64,000 nt of DNA from Calliopum simillimum (lineage: Eukaryota; Arthropoda; Insecta; Diptera; Lauxaniidae), in contig OX638368.1 of assembly GCA_951812925.1 (NCBI GenBank), positions 119,683,309-119,747,308 on the forward strand, in the 5' to 3' direction. Positions 22,838 to 34,439 of the stretch are shown piece by piece. Numbering within the stretch: position 1 is the first letter of the stretch; each line of letters begins with the position of its first letter. The translations under genes and the position numbers were made by a program. The notes below the pieces were generated by a model. The model did not search any database, was not told the DNA's origin, and was given only the letters and a program-made list of their open reading frames with translations.

Positions 22838-23878
22838 TTATACCCTACACCCAGGGTATATTCACTTCGTCCTTCCGTTTGAAACGCATAGAAGGAGGCG
22901 TGGCAGGTATGGAAAAGTGTATATATTCTTGATCAGTGTCACCTCCTGAGTCGATATAGTCATGTCCGTCTGTCTGGCTGGCTGGGTGGCTGGGCTTGCG
23001 TGGAAATACACTTTTTGGGAAAACTGAGCAACATAATTCAATGAAATTTGGTGTTCTGACTGCGTTCTAACAGTTAGCTCAGGGGATTGAAAATGAGCGA
23101 AATCGGTCAACGGACACGCCTACCGCCCATGCAAAATATATATTCAAAATACAATAATAAGAGCATTACTTGCAATAACAGAAGCAAAATACACATAAAT
23201 ACTAGGGATAGTAAGTGCAAGCTCTGAGCATAAAGCTAGGCGAATTCGGACTAGAGGGCGTGGCATCTCCCATATAAACAAAAGTTTCATAATGCTATAC
23301 TGAAAGCGTTTTTTGAGATAACCCAACCAAATTGCACTCAAATACTCAAATCAATAAATGCAAGCTCTGAGAAAAAACTAGGCAACTTCAGACAAGAGGG
23401 CGTGGTACCTCCCATATATGCAAAAGTTCAAAATGATATTCTGAAAGTGTTTTTCGAGATAATCCAACAAAATTTCACTCAAATATTAAGAACATTAATT
23501 GCAAACTTTGAGCAAAAGGAGGCGAAGTAGGACTAGGGGGTGTGGCACCTCCCATATAAGCAAAAGTTTAAAAATGCTATATTGAAAGATTTTTTTAAGC
23601 AAACCTAATCGAGTTTTACTCATACACCCAAAGCAGTAAATGGAAGCTCTGCGCAAAATCAAGGTAAGCTCGGACATGAGGGCGTGGCACTTCTCATATA
23701 AGCAATTCGTTCTTATACTCTCCTAGGAGTTACGGAGGAATAAAACAATTTATTTTAATGAAAACTTATATGTACAAGCAATTGCATAGTTTTTATCAAC
23801 TAATTCTGTAATAATATACTTGAAATGCAGTGTAGGGTATTTAGTGTTTGGCCAGGCCAAATATACCACCCTTACTAG
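22838..23878. repeat. CCCTACACCCAGGG repeat, copy 2, with internal tandem array
   Basis: Starts ATACCCTACACCCAGGGTAT and ends GTAGGGTATTTAGTG followed by GGCCAGGCCAAATATACCAC. From about 23140 to 23710 it contains about four diverged copies of a roughly 145-base unit with GGGCGTGGCACCTCCCATATA, GCAAAAGTT, a GTTTTTTGAGATAACCCAAC block and AAGCTCTGAGCAAAAA. Copy 4 (43746-44240, reversed) has one unit. Non-coding; borders lack an obvious target duplication. Confidence 0.7.
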
Positions 23879-24119
23879 TTACTTCTTCTGATGTGTAGAC
23901 ATTAACTAAAAAACGCGATAATAACGAATTGCAATGTCAAAACTTAATTTTGACACTAAATGGTCTTGTTTTTTCAATTAAACATTAGTTTGGATTAAGT
24001 TGAAGGTTGAAAAGAAACGAGGAATTTTTCAACATTTACATGGAAATACTCATATTTACACCGTTATGCACACCAAAAATTTTGTCGTGTACAGTTTGTG
24101 TTCTTTTTCTGCTGATATG

Positions 24120-24338
24120 AATGCAAGCATACAATGAATTTGGTCGTTGCAATAAGTATTTTGACATCAACTTCGCATGATTCAAATTTATTTCTTTAGC
24201 CGAGCACACTCCAAGTAATCAGAATAAATTTGAATCATTTGAATCACAATCTTTGCTGTAAAACAGTGGTTATGCGAAGTTGATGTCAAAATACTTATTG
24301 CAACGACAAAATTCGTTGTTTGCTTGCATAAACGATAA
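24120..24338. mobile_element. Palindromic MITE upstream of gene B
   Basis: The arms run ATGCAAGCATACAATGAATT then GTCGTTGCAATAAGTATTTT, with GACATCAACTTCGCA; the reverse complement is at 24258-24338. Arms of about 80 bases surround a loop with AAATTTGAATCA repeats. It lies about 430 bases upstream of the gene B TATA box. Confidence 0.65.
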
Positions 24339-24762
24339 AATATTTGATCTTTCTTTTGAGCAACATTTCACACCGTTATTGGACAGTTTTATGCAAAGCA
24401 ACGTTCGATTATCTCGAAGCGATTTTCTCAAAATAATTATTCCGACGTTTTAACATCAATAGTCTATGTTATTACTTTGAATTTACTTATTCTTTGAACC
24501 GCCAATATTTTATCAGAAATATTCATATAATTGATCGTCAAAATTTTTTCGTATATGCTGACGATTATAATATATGTATTATATAGAAAAAAAAATTTCC
24601 AAGTTGCAACCAAGTAAACTAATTAGAAAATGCATATACTCGCAAATAGAACTCATTTAAAAAAATAATTAAAGCAACCTTTTTTTTTTCTTTTTTGTAA
24701 AACTTAAACGTTAGAATTAATTGCCGAACTACTACTATTGCAAATCCCATCTGAAATTTTAG

Positions 24763-24797
24763 TATAAAAGAACTAGCAAAGCAAACTGAATTCACCC
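24763..24797 (+). promoter_or_regulatory. Core promoter of carbonic anhydrase gene B
   Basis: TATAAAAG at 24763-24770 is followed 30 bases on by TTCACC, an initiator-like TCA with A at 24793. The start of translation is 75 bases further at 24868. Weaker than the promoters of genes A and C, which share the TCAGTT initiator. Confidence 0.55.
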
Positions 24798-24867
24798 TAA
24801 GTCGCTTAAGACTTAGATCATACACGTGTATCCTTTTTTGAAGAAAGTGTAATTGTTGAATTTTAAA

Positions 24868-27800
24868 ATGAGTTATTCGAAGTTTAAAAGTTTCTGTGCA
24901 ATTTTATTGATTGTGATACCAATTGCATCCGGTGCAGGTGTGTACATATATATTAGAGTGGTCCAGATTTTGTATGGAAAAACCAAGAGTGTTAAAAAGT
25001 CAAGGTGCGCGCGACTTTTCTGAATCCTTGGATCCTGCTGATTACAAAAAGTGCTTTGGAACCAAAAAAAAGTTGCGTTTAGATATTCCGCAACGAGCTT
25101 GAAGGTATTTCTTTAGGAATTTTTGAGTTTTTGAGTTCTTTTTTTAATTTAAACGCTATATCTTTTTAACCAGATAAGGTATTTGCAAAAATTAAATTGC
25201 ATTTTTGTAAGAATATTTTGAGCCCAATTCTGCATCAATAATAATAAATCTAGTCTTTCCCAATTTCTTTTATCGGCACTTTAAACTTCAAAATTTGTTA
25301 ATTTTTTGAGATGTTTGCACATTCAAGAACCGATTTTTTTCTTATTTTGCTCTAGCAAATTTTTTTTTATATTGTTATTTTTTTATGCATTAATTTATAT
25401 ATCAAATGACTTCAACAACTAAGCTATAAGCTTCACTTTACTTACTAAAAACCGTAAAATATAATCAAATTTGGCCAAAAAAAAACTTTGAGTTTAAAAT
25501 TTTCGTGGTGAAACAGAAACAACAATAGTCATTTGCGATGTATGTGTTCATGAAAATTCTAAATCCGGTCTCAGAATTGCTCTATCTTACACGGTTTTAG
25601 AGATATCCTAACCTAAAAATGCAAAAAACACCGTTTTTGCTATTTTTGAAGCTGTTATATCACAACATGGTAACTTTCAGCCTGGTATGGAAGTTAAAAG
25701 TGACAGCCTTTTTCTTCAAAACCCAATTTAAATTATATCGATATTTCTTTGTTCCTCCGAAATATCGTAAGCAGAAATAACAAAAAAACGTGTTTTTTGC
25801 ATTTTTTCAACTTTTTAGGTTAGGATAACTCAGAGGATAAAAAAGATATCGGTATGATTTAAATTGAATTCTAAAGAATAAGACTGGCACTTTTAACGAC
25901 TATACCATTTTTTGTGGTTGGAAGTAACCTTGACTTGTAATATCACTTTAAAAAGAGCAAAAACGGTGTTTCTCATACTTTTATGTAAAAATATCTCCTT
26001 AACCGTACAAGATACAGCAATTTTGAGACTGAATTCGGAATCAGCATCAACAAATACATCCGAAATGGATATTTTAGTTTCTTTTTGATTTATTTATTTT
26101 TTTAGTTTCCTTAGAAAATCTATGAAAACTATCTGTTAACCTATTTTCCCAAAAATAACATGAAGTGCCAAGGTTTCGAAATTGCGAAGAATGTTGTTTT
26201 ACTCAGAAGATTAGGAACTAATGAATTTATAAAAAAAAAGAGGTACCTTACGTCATCCCATTAAGATATCTTATTTCAATGCCTTGAAAACATGAAAATA
26301 AATTTTTTTTTTAAGCCCAATTTAATTATACTTAATTGTTTTTAGTGAGTAAAAGTGTTACTAAAAGCTTAGTTGTTGAAATTATTTTAAAGATAAATTA
26401 ATGTTAAAAAATATAAAAATTTAAAAAAAAAATTGCTAGAGCAAAATAAGAAAAAATTCGGTTCTTGAATGTGCAAGCACCTCAAAAAATTTACAAATTT
26501 TGAAGTTTAAAGTGCTGCTAAAAAAAATTGGGAAACACTAGATTTATTATTATTAATGCAGAATTGGGCTCAAAATATTCTTACAAAAATGCAATTTAAT
26601 TTTTGCACATACCTTATCTGGTTAAAAAGATATAGCGTTTAAATTAAAAAAAGTACTCAAAAACTCAAAAAATCCTAAAAAAGTACCTTCAAGCTCGTTG
26701 CGGAATATCTAAACGCAATTTTTTTTTGGTTCCAAAGCATTTTTTGTAATCAGCAGGATCCAAGGATTCAGAAAAGTCGCGCGCACCTTGACTTTTTAAC
26801 ACTTTCGGATTTTGGACCACTCTAATATATATATAAGTATCTTACTACATATATTTGTGTTGTTATCTTAGGTGTTAATGCCCGCATGTGTTGACATAAA
26901 TTTTCATATTCAAATATTTGTTGATTTTTCGTTACATCTCTCAAACATTGAATGGAAAGAGAAAATATTCTCATACTTAGTAGGTTCTTTTAATTTATCA
27001 GTTCACCTGTTTTGGTGAAAACACATTGAAAGTAAAAATTTGATTGAGCTCTATACAACTCTTTTTGAGTAATTTAATAACACAGATTCCGAATCTCATC
27101 GCACTGTTTAATTTCCACAAAAGGTTACAATACACTAGACAACAGCCAAAATTTTGCAAACTACACCGAAATAAATATGGGTTTAAATTTTCAACTTTTT
27201 ACGGAATTTTAGGATTGAAAATTGAAAACCAACTTTTTTAGTTGAGTTTTTAAACTTTTTGAAGTTGACACCCTTTTGTTGATACAAAATTTTGAGAAGA
27301 ACAAGCAAATTTCTAAGTAATTCAACTTCTTTGTTTATTTTTTCAACTTTGCGCAGTTGATTCCCATGAAATTTTTGCTTTTGCTGTAATTTCATGTCAC
27401 TATGATTCGCAACCAGTCTATGCTTAAGAGTAAATATATATAGTATGCTTGAAAGTTGTTCACAATATTGACAAATGCGTCAATGAGGCGACCTTTGGTT
27501 GGCTCCTAACGCAAACCATTCGTAACTTCTTTTTTTTGTGGATTTATATATTTAATTTTTATATCTGTGATTGGTTCAAAAAGTACGGTTTTTCATCGGT
27601 TTCGATAAAAAAATCTTAGCTCATTAAGTACATTTTTTCATCCTATAGGGTTGACAGTTTTGTAACTTTTTTAATACAAATTTTCAACCTTTTAGTTGAC
27701 TTCTTTCAACATTTTAAGTAAAGAAAATTAACCCACAGAGATGACACAAATTTCAACTCTTAAGTTGAAAAATTAAAATGAAATTTATTACCGTGTATAT

Positions 27801-30800
27801 TTTCCAAACTAATTCTAGGTCGCTGAGTCCGAACAACGCATTTATTTATTTTTTTTTTTTTCGTAGGGGCCGTTCTCGAGATAATCGACAATTTCGATTT
27901 TTGAGATTATACCTCCATTTTCAAGAAAATATTTCGAAAATTATGCTAATGCATACGAATCTATCATTTTTAACAGGGGATATGTGACAAAACTTAAAAT
28001 TGTGGGAAATTAAAACAAAGCTTTATAAGTTTGGTAAGTCTTATTTTATGGCGATTTTGGTGATGAGGGTTAACATAGATTGATATCAAGCAGTAATCTG
28101 CGTATTTACAAAACAGACAGACCAACCAGCGCCAACGCCCTAACGGTTTGAAATTTTGCACATGTCCCCTTTTAAAAAGACTTTGAAATAAAAAGTTTAA
28201 CAAATGTCTTTATTTACTAAAACAGTCCATTAAATTTAAAAAATATTAACTAACGAGATAAAATACACATATGTAGAAGCATCAAAATGGCTATTCATCT
28301 CAGTCGCTTACCCGTTTTGGAGGGCTTTGTTGGCGTAGTATCGACGCTACTTTCGAAGTTTTTTAAAAAAATCATAATCGACCACGTAGTTGTGGAGAGA
28401 TTTCAAATCAAAAAGGTTCTTAGAATTAATAGGTTCCTAACCTACTTCTTAAGATTTTTTGCCCCGAAGAGGTGGAGGTGTAATTGCTTCAAGGGCGAAA
28501 GTAAGAGTTTCAGATCAATCATTTTTATATACAAAATGTTTATAACTTGATATTTTGAACGAAATTTTGTTTTAATTCCTTCTTTTTTTTTTTGGAATGA
28601 CCCATGCAATTTTTTTGCACTTTTTCGGACACCATGTTTTTTTGACTGAGCAAAAAATATAATTTTAAGAAAAAAAATATTCAATAAATTGATTAAAAAG
28701 TTAGCAATTCGAATGTCGATTAATTCATCATGAACTAAAAAATATACTTTTAATGAAAAATCATTGGTTAATCCGAAGTTCCTAAGAGATTCTTTATGAA
28801 AAACACCTCTTTCTAGACGAAATTTCAATTTGAACTTTTTGTATGGGATGATGAACCAATCCAGCAAAACGGTTAACTCCACTGATCTCCCCGTACCCGA
28901 ATCAGGTTAGAATGACCTATCTCCCGCCAGACCAAAAAAAAGGTCTCTAAAATTAGTACAGTGTAATCAATAAAAAAAACCCAATTTTTTTTATTTATTT
29001 TTTTTTTATTAGTGGTAGTAGACTTACAAATATTTATTTTCTACAAAAATATTTTATTTTTTTCCTAAAACTCTACATACATTAAGTTTTGTACTGTTAG
29101 TCTAAGATCCGGCAGTAAAAAAACGTATCGATCGAGTTTTTAGTTAAAACCTAATTTTTACATATATTTAGGAATGGGGGAATATATTTTTGCAGGGTTG
29201 CCTCTCAAAATGTGGCCGCAAGTATTATCAAATTGCGATAACTTATGAATCGTGAGTCTCACGGGGAAAAGTGTCAAAATCTTTTTTATGAAGAGTCATA
29301 TGCTCTATATGTAATTTTTATTATATGTAAAAAAAATTACCGCTTAGGAGTTATTTATTAAAAACCGATTTTTTTTTACGTTTATTTTTTATTGCGTAAA
29401 AAAAATTGGAGCATATGACTCTCCATAAAAAAGATCTGGGCACTTTTTCTCGTGCGACTCACGGTTCGAAAGTTATCGCAATTTGTTAATACTTGCGGCC
29501 ACATTTTGATAGGCAACCTGCCAAAAATATGTTCCCCCATCTATACTATTTATATAAAATTGCTTATATGAAAACTCTATGTAACGATTTGGTGCAAAAT
29601 ATACCGAACCGATTTTAATAATTTTTTTTTTAAAACGTTCTACTGGTAAAAAGGAACGGGAATGTATACTTATTTTTTTGGTTTTTATAATATAAACCTT
29701 TTTTTTTTTTAAGTATGAAGTTGTTGAAAAAAAAAATTCAATGCTTGCATAAAAATGATCGTTTTCATTTCAGTCGCTATAGCTTGCTGCGCCATGAGTT
29801 ATGTGCTGTTGTTGTCTTTTCCGTCTCTTTCATTTATTGTTTTTTTTTTATTCTTGATGTTGTATTGTTGATGAGAGCAAAAATGAGAGTGATTTCGTCA
29901 GTGATGCCATCTCAATATATTCAATATTTTTGGACTTTTAACTATGTTTTACATATTGGATGTTTTGTTTTTAGACTTTCACCGATTTCTTCAATGTGTT
30001 TCAATATTTTTCAAAACTTTTGGGCTTTTACCGATATATAGCATGTTTTTCGATTTCTTTTTTGTAATTTTACCGATATTTTGGATGTTTTTCAATAAAC
30101 TTACACTTTTGCCGATTTCTTCAATGTGTTTCAATATTTTTCAAAACTTTCGAACTTTTACCGATATATAGGATGTTTTTCGACTTTTTTGGAATTTTTT
30201 GCGATATTTTGGGTGTTTTTCTATAAACTTGGACTTTACCAATTTCTTAGTTGTGTTTCAATATTTTCCGAAACTTTTGGACCCTTTTCGATACATTGAA
30301 TATTTTTCGATATACAATATGTATTTGAACTTTCACCGATTTCTTCAATGTTTTCCAATAATTTTGGGCTTTTACCGATATGTAGGATGTTTTTCGACAT
30401 TTTTGAACCTTTACCGATATTTTAAATGTTTTTCAATATTTTTCGAAACTTTTGGACTTTTACCTATATTTTGGATGTTTTCTTTATATTTGGACTTTTA
30501 CCTATACTTTAGATGTTCTTCTATACTTTGTGACTTTTGCCGATATTTTAAATGTTTTTCGATACATTTGGGCTTTTACCGATTTCTTCGGTGTATTTCG
30601 ATACTTTTGGACATTTACCGATATTTTGGACATTTTTCCATAAACTTGGACTCTTACCGATTTCTTCAATGTATATTTTATAATATTTGTAAATCCTTTT
30701 GTTAATTTGGATATTTTATTTTTAACTCTCTCATGTTAATATTAGAAGTAATTAAACCGGCAGACGGCTTTTTATTTAAGCCATGCTTGTAATACTTTAT

Positions 30801-30849
30801 AAGTATAATTTTTGTTAAAACCATATGTATAAACCCGATAAATAAAGAA

Positions 30850-30880
<31 letters not shown>

Positions 30881-33643
30881 TTTGCCACTTTTGGAATTTT
30901 GCCGATAAAATAAATATATCGGAGCATCTGTTTGTGGCACATTGTTTTAAAAAATAAAAAAGTTTTCGTAATTAGCTTTTTAGTGCCTGGCTTTTTATGA
31001 AAACCCGTGCAACGCCGGGTAAAACAGCTAGTTCATAAATATATGTAAAAACTAGATTTTAACTAATAACTCGATCGATACATTTTTTTACTGCCGGATC
31101 TCGTACAATGTTGTTTCGTCTACAAAACCGAACAACCTTCGCCATTTATTTCTGAAATCTTGTAAATTACAGCCCAATATCTCTCAAAAGGTCGAAGCTC
31201 TGGGCAGTTAGGTGGATTCGCATTTTTCGGAACAAAATTTACATTATTGCTATTGTACTATTCTATGGTGGCTCTAGAGTAGTGACAGCTTATTAAATCA
31301 GGCCAGAACATTACAGTTATCCCGTGCCAATGAATAAATGGCAAAAAAAGTTTTTCAAGGCATTCATCAATATAAATTTTCGTGTTACAAAAAAAAAAAA
31401 AATGCTTCGCAGACTGCAGGTGCATATGGCCTACCAAACCATATACTGCTTGGAAAATTTTGTGATTTTCTTCTCTTTAACTTTCGAGCTCGCTTTAGAG
31501 CCTCCAACTGCTTTTCATCGGAAAGTTCTGGTACTTTTTGAACTCAGTAGGTCTTCGACTTACGCCATATCTCGTACTGAAGTGTTGGGGCTCTGCTTAA
31601 AAAAGTGTTTAATTTTTTTCAGCAACTGTGGGTCTATACCGGCTTTTCTTCTGCACCCTTTTTTTCGCGCAATAAACTGACCATTCCTATAATTTAAAAT
31701 AACCCATTGGACAGTGATTTTTGATGCACCGATTTTTTTAGCTATAGTTGAATATTTTAATTCTGTTTTTTTCAGTTAAGTGGTCAAAATGACTATGCGT
31801 CTTTTTTCTTGATTGCTAGACATCTTTATCGTTTAAACTTTAAAGTGTATTAACCAAGTGTTATAGGTTTTTTTTATAAATCATAATGTTATACAGAAAA
31901 AATAACGCTCATATTTCGACCTTTACGATCATCAAGTAAATCATAATCTTAAGAAACAAAAGTATCAAATTTTTCTAGGACCTTAAGTGCCTTGCCTCAA
32001 AAAAAAAAACAGAATTTAAGAAAACAAAACAACCCAAAACCATAAAAGTCATTTTCAATGTAAAGGGCAATAATGAATCCGATTCGGCAATTGTTCTATC
32101 ATGTATAGTTTTTGAGATATCTTAAATTTAAAGTAATAAAACACGATTTTTGAGGTTATATAGAGTGCGTAGAAATTGTTCTGCTCTTTTCTACTCGTAA
32201 CTTTTAAAGGAAAAAATTATACAATACCAATTCATAGCTTATTTTGAAGACGAGGAATAGCACAAAGCAATGCATTTAGTAGAAAAGAGCAAAACAATTT
32301 TGTACCTCTATATAACCTGAAGTATCGTTTTTTTGTACCTTTAGGTTAAGATATCTGAAAAACCCCAGATGATAGAGCTATTAGAAATTCCATTTTTCGA
32401 CCTTTTTTGGGGGGGAAAAGTACTTGAGATTTAAAAATTATTGAATTTTGTTGTTAACACTACAAGGTACTGTATAAAAAAAAAAGAAGAAAATCTGGGT
32501 TTCCACAAACTATCAACTAAACCCCATTCCGGAGAGCCATGATGTACATTAATTTATAATATTTAACATTTCAGAATGGGATTATGATGATCCGAACTCG
32601 TGGTTTCGCCAGTATCGTACTTGCCGGGGTCGCGAACAATCACCAATAGATATAAAAGACGTAAGAAATTCATGATATATAAATTCGATGGATATAAAAA
32701 TTTGTTTTTATAGGCGAAAAAAAGCGCACTTATTCCTAAAATAAATTTTGGTTTCTATGAAGAAGCCTTTGACAAAGATGCGAATATTCAAATTGAGAAC
32801 AACGGACATTCAAGTATGACACAAGGCAACAGCTAAATTGAAACTTAAACGTTATTTTTTGTTTCAGTTCTACTGCAAATACCTTCGACAGTTAAGGGTC
32901 AACCTTACATTGAAGGCGGAAATCTCAAACGAAAATATGAGGCAGTCGGTTTACATTTCCATTGGGGCAGAAGATTTGGTTCTGAACATACGATCGATGG
33001 ACGACCCGCGGACCTAGAAATGCATATTGTACATCAGGATAAAGCTGGCAAACTAGCAGTGTTAGGAATATTATTTGATTTAACCAAGGTTTGTTTGTAC
33101 AAGTAACAGATATCGCACTACTTATGTAAAAAAATTATTTCTAGACACCAAATAATGCAACTGAAAATATATTCAACAAATTTGAAAATGTCCTACAGTA
33201 CAGAACAACGACAAAAATTGAAAATTTCACTACATTAAAATCACTTCTTGGCAATATAAATACAGAAAGATTCTATATTTATCAAGGTCTGTATAAATTG
33301 TACAAATATTCAAAAAGTATTAGGTACATAATTTCAAAGCTAAAAAATTTAAAAAAAAAACCCATTCATTCTTAATAGGTTCCTTAACAGTACCGCCATG
33401 CACAGAAGGTGTTTCATGGTTCGTTTTTGAAGAACATTTGGGTCTTTCTAGTAACGTGGTACGTATATAAAAATAATAAATACACATATTAAAATATAAT
33501 TTTTATTATATATGTTTTTTATTTTTTTATTTTCGTAGCTTCCAATACTTTTGCATATAAGGGATCATCGCAATTATATTCTGGAAAATAATATCCGCCC
33601 CATTCAAGAGCTAAATAAAAGAAAAATTATATATAGAAGTTAA
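24868..33643 (+). CDS. Secreted alpha-carbonic anhydrase, tandem copy B (7 coding exons)
   Basis: Predicted extracellular CO2 hydratase. Exons: 24868-24937, 32575-32660, 32714-32813, 32868-33088, 33145-33286, 33379-33458, 33539-33643; all GT-AG, continuous frame, 267 residues. Exon 1 is a signal peptide (FCAILLIVIPIASGA). Zinc ligands are H115 and H117 (LHFHWG) and H138 (EMHIVH). The proton shuttle is H84 (NNGHS), the gatekeepers are E125 and T210 (SLTVPPC, Val in place of Thr200), and the extracellular cysteine pair is C40/C214. Gln92 is replaced by Gly113. The segment after EMHIVH is about 15 residues shorter than in A and C. Intron 1 is 7.6 kb and holds a 1.87-kb palindrome, a Helitron and a Tc1 remnant; all other introns are 53-92 bases. 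AATAAA at 33722-33727. Intron phases match copies A and C exactly. Confidence 0.93.
24953..26825. mobile_element. 1.87-kb near-complete palindrome, TA-flanked
   Basis: The ends TTAGAGTGGTCCA and TGGACCACTCTAA are inverted and each is bordered by TA. The arms stay complementary almost to the centre near 25890: AGTCAAGGTGCGCGCGACTT, GAATCCTTGGATCCTGCTGA and GCAACGAGCTTGAAGGTA all return reversed. No coding region. It starts 15 bases after the exon 1 donor of gene B. Confidence 0.85.
26990..27790. other. Intronic stretch with repeated AGTTGA/TCAACT words
   Basis: Short words such as CAACTTTTTTAGTTGA and TCAACTCTTAAGTTGA recur in both orientations, so the region is rich in tiny palindromes. No gene and no clear ends. 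It lies in intron 1 of gene B. Confidence 0.35.
27791..29105. other. Intronic stretch, no gene recognised
   Basis: AT-rich sequence in intron 1 of gene B. A 146-codon frame on the - strand (28442-28882) is low-complexity and has no family resemblance, so I do not call it a gene. Confidence 0.4.
29540..31031 (+). mobile_element. Non-autonomous Helitron carrying a 39-bp minisatellite
   Basis: The 5' end is A|TCTATACTATTTATATAAAA with ACCGAACCGATTTTAAT close by, as in many insect Helitrons. The 3' end has a hairpin (ACCCG, loop, CGGGT at 31003-31020) eight bases before CTAG (31028-31031), then T. Insertion is between A and T with no duplication. The other arm of the host palindrome (near 29175) and the solo arm at 33733 carry the unoccupied CCCCCAT, confirming both borders. 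There is no Rep/helicase gene. The interior is mostly the repeat at 29950-30680. Confidence 0.88.
29950..30680 (+). repeat. 39-bp degenerate minisatellite inside the Helitron
   Basis: The unit is approximately CTTTTACCGATATTTTAGAT plus GTTTTTCGATACTTTTGGA, 39 bases, repeated about 18 times with substitutions and small gaps. Because 39 is a multiple of three, long open frames appear that encode Tyr/Phe/Cys-rich repeats. They are not evidence of a protein. A second array of the same unit is at 61540-61920. Confidence 0.85.
31108..31823 (-). pseudogene. Tc1-like transposase remnant, copy 1
   Basis: From an ATG at 31821-31823 the - strand reads MSSNQEKRR, a helix-turn-helix stretch (YSTIAKKIGASKITVQWVI), NYRNGQFIARKKG and QSPNTSVRDMA. 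After a gap it ends with FWPDLISCHYS and NPPNCPELRPFERYW, the last two catalytic blocks of a DDE transposase with Glu in third place. In-frame stops and an internal deletion make it dead. It directly abuts the foldback arm that ends at 31103. Intron 1 of gene B. Confidence 0.8.
32065..32400. repeat. Palindrome of the ATCATGTATGG-type family, copy 2
   Basis: The left half has GGCAATTGTTCTATCATGTA, GAGATATCTTAAATTTAAAG and TGAGGTTATATAGAG. The right half is the mirror (CTCTATATAACCTGAAG, AGGTTAAGATATCTGAAAAA, GATGATAGAGCTATTAG). It resembles the centre of 24953-26825 and the palindrome at 47150-47640. It ends about 175 bases before exon 2 of gene B. Confidence 0.65.
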
Positions 33644-33732
33644 ATATTTTCAATTTATTTAAAACAAAGCATATAAAATGATCCTTTCTTGATCCTGTAA
33701 TATTATATTGTATTATTCTTAAATAAAGTCAT

Positions 33733-33876
33733 AAGTAATCGCAATTTGAAAACACTAGCGGCCACCTTTTGATATGCAATCCGGCAAAAATATATTCCCC
33801 CATTTCCAAATATTTATATGTAAAAATTAGATATTAACTAAAAACTCGCTTGATACGTTTTTTTACTGCCGGATCG
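33733..33876. repeat. Solo arm of the foldback element
   Basis: About 145 bases matching the right arm of the element at 29107-31103: AATCGCAATTTG, GCGGCCACCTTTTGAT, TTCCCCCATTTCC and TTTTTTTACTGCCGGATC. No Helitron is present at the CCCCCAT site. It lies just past the poly(A) signal of gene B. Confidence 0.75.
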
Positions 33877-33959
33877 CAGCAATTTTTTCATTGTAGAAAA
33901 TTTCCTTGTGGAAAATCATTTTTCTGTTAATATATATCAGCGACCTTTGAGCTCGAATA

Positions 33960-34381
33960 ACTTTTTATGCGACAGTAATCTTGAAACTCTGGGCAGTTAG
34001 TGGATTCGCACTTTTTGCAACAGACTGTATATTTTTGGTCTTTTACCACTCTATGGTAGCTCTAGAGGTGTACTCTATAGGTCTTTAGCTTGTTTTTCTT
34101 TCTTAGTCTTTGTATAATAGATATCGAGGAACCTGCCCTTACAGCAATATATCGTACTGAAGTGTCGGAATTTAACTTAAAAAGTTGCTTCATATTTTTC
34201 ACTAACCATGCGTCTAAACCAGGCGTTCTACTCGAGATCTTTTTTCGTACGATAAATAGACCCTTTCTGTAATTCAAAATAACCTTTTGGACAGTGCGGT
34301 TTTTTTGAGCTATAGCTTAGCAATTTACTTCTGTTTTTTCCAGGACAAAATCAGTTTGAGAACTTCTTGATTGCTAGACAT
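33960..34381 (-). pseudogene. Tc1-like transposase remnant, copy 2
   Basis: The ATG at 34379-34381 begins MSSNQEVLKLILSWKKQK and stops. The downstream part reads NYRKGLFIVRKK, GLDAWLVKNMKQLFKLNSDT and RAGSSISIIQRLRKKNKLKT, the paired helix-turn-helix DNA-binding region. After a large internal deletion only a scrap of the C-terminal catalytic part is left near 33990-34060. Same family and same flanking arm as copy 1. Confidence 0.75.
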
Positions 34382-34439
34382 CTTTTGGCGTTTGAAGTGT
34401 TATCACGAAGATTTTTGAAACTTCACGTTATATAGAAAA

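Larger units (their letters stand above)
29107..31103. repeat. Long-armed foldback element, host of a Helitron
   Basis: AGATCCGGCAGTAAAAAAAC at the left returns as its near complement ending CTGCCGGATCT at the right. Without the Helitron the element is about 500 bases: two arms of about 210 bases (GGTTGCCTCTCAAAATGTGG, CATATGCTCTA) around a short centre. A single arm recurs at 33733-33876. In both places the arm is followed directly by a Tc1-like transposase remnant on the - strand, so the arms may be the terminal region of that Tc1-like family. Confidence 0.75.

Noticed and set aside
23714..23740. CTCCTAGGAGTTACGGAGGAA as another LINE tip
   Set aside because: It resembles the 3' end of the RTE-like LINE over about 20 bases only, lies inside the CCCTACACCC repeat, and lacks the preceding coding sequence.
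28442..28882. 146-codon - strand frame in intron 1 of gene B
   Set aside because: Low-complexity Lys/Phe/Leu/Ile composition typical of AT-rich DNA, no motif, no splice or promoter support.
30199..30705. 168-codon Phe/Tyr/Cys-rich open frame
   Set aside because: It is a translation of the 39-bp minisatellite, whose period is a multiple of three. Degenerate repeats and no start context argue against a protein.
31324..31680. 118-codon + strand open frame
   Set aside because: It is antisense to a Tc1-like transposase remnant that shows family motifs on the - strand.
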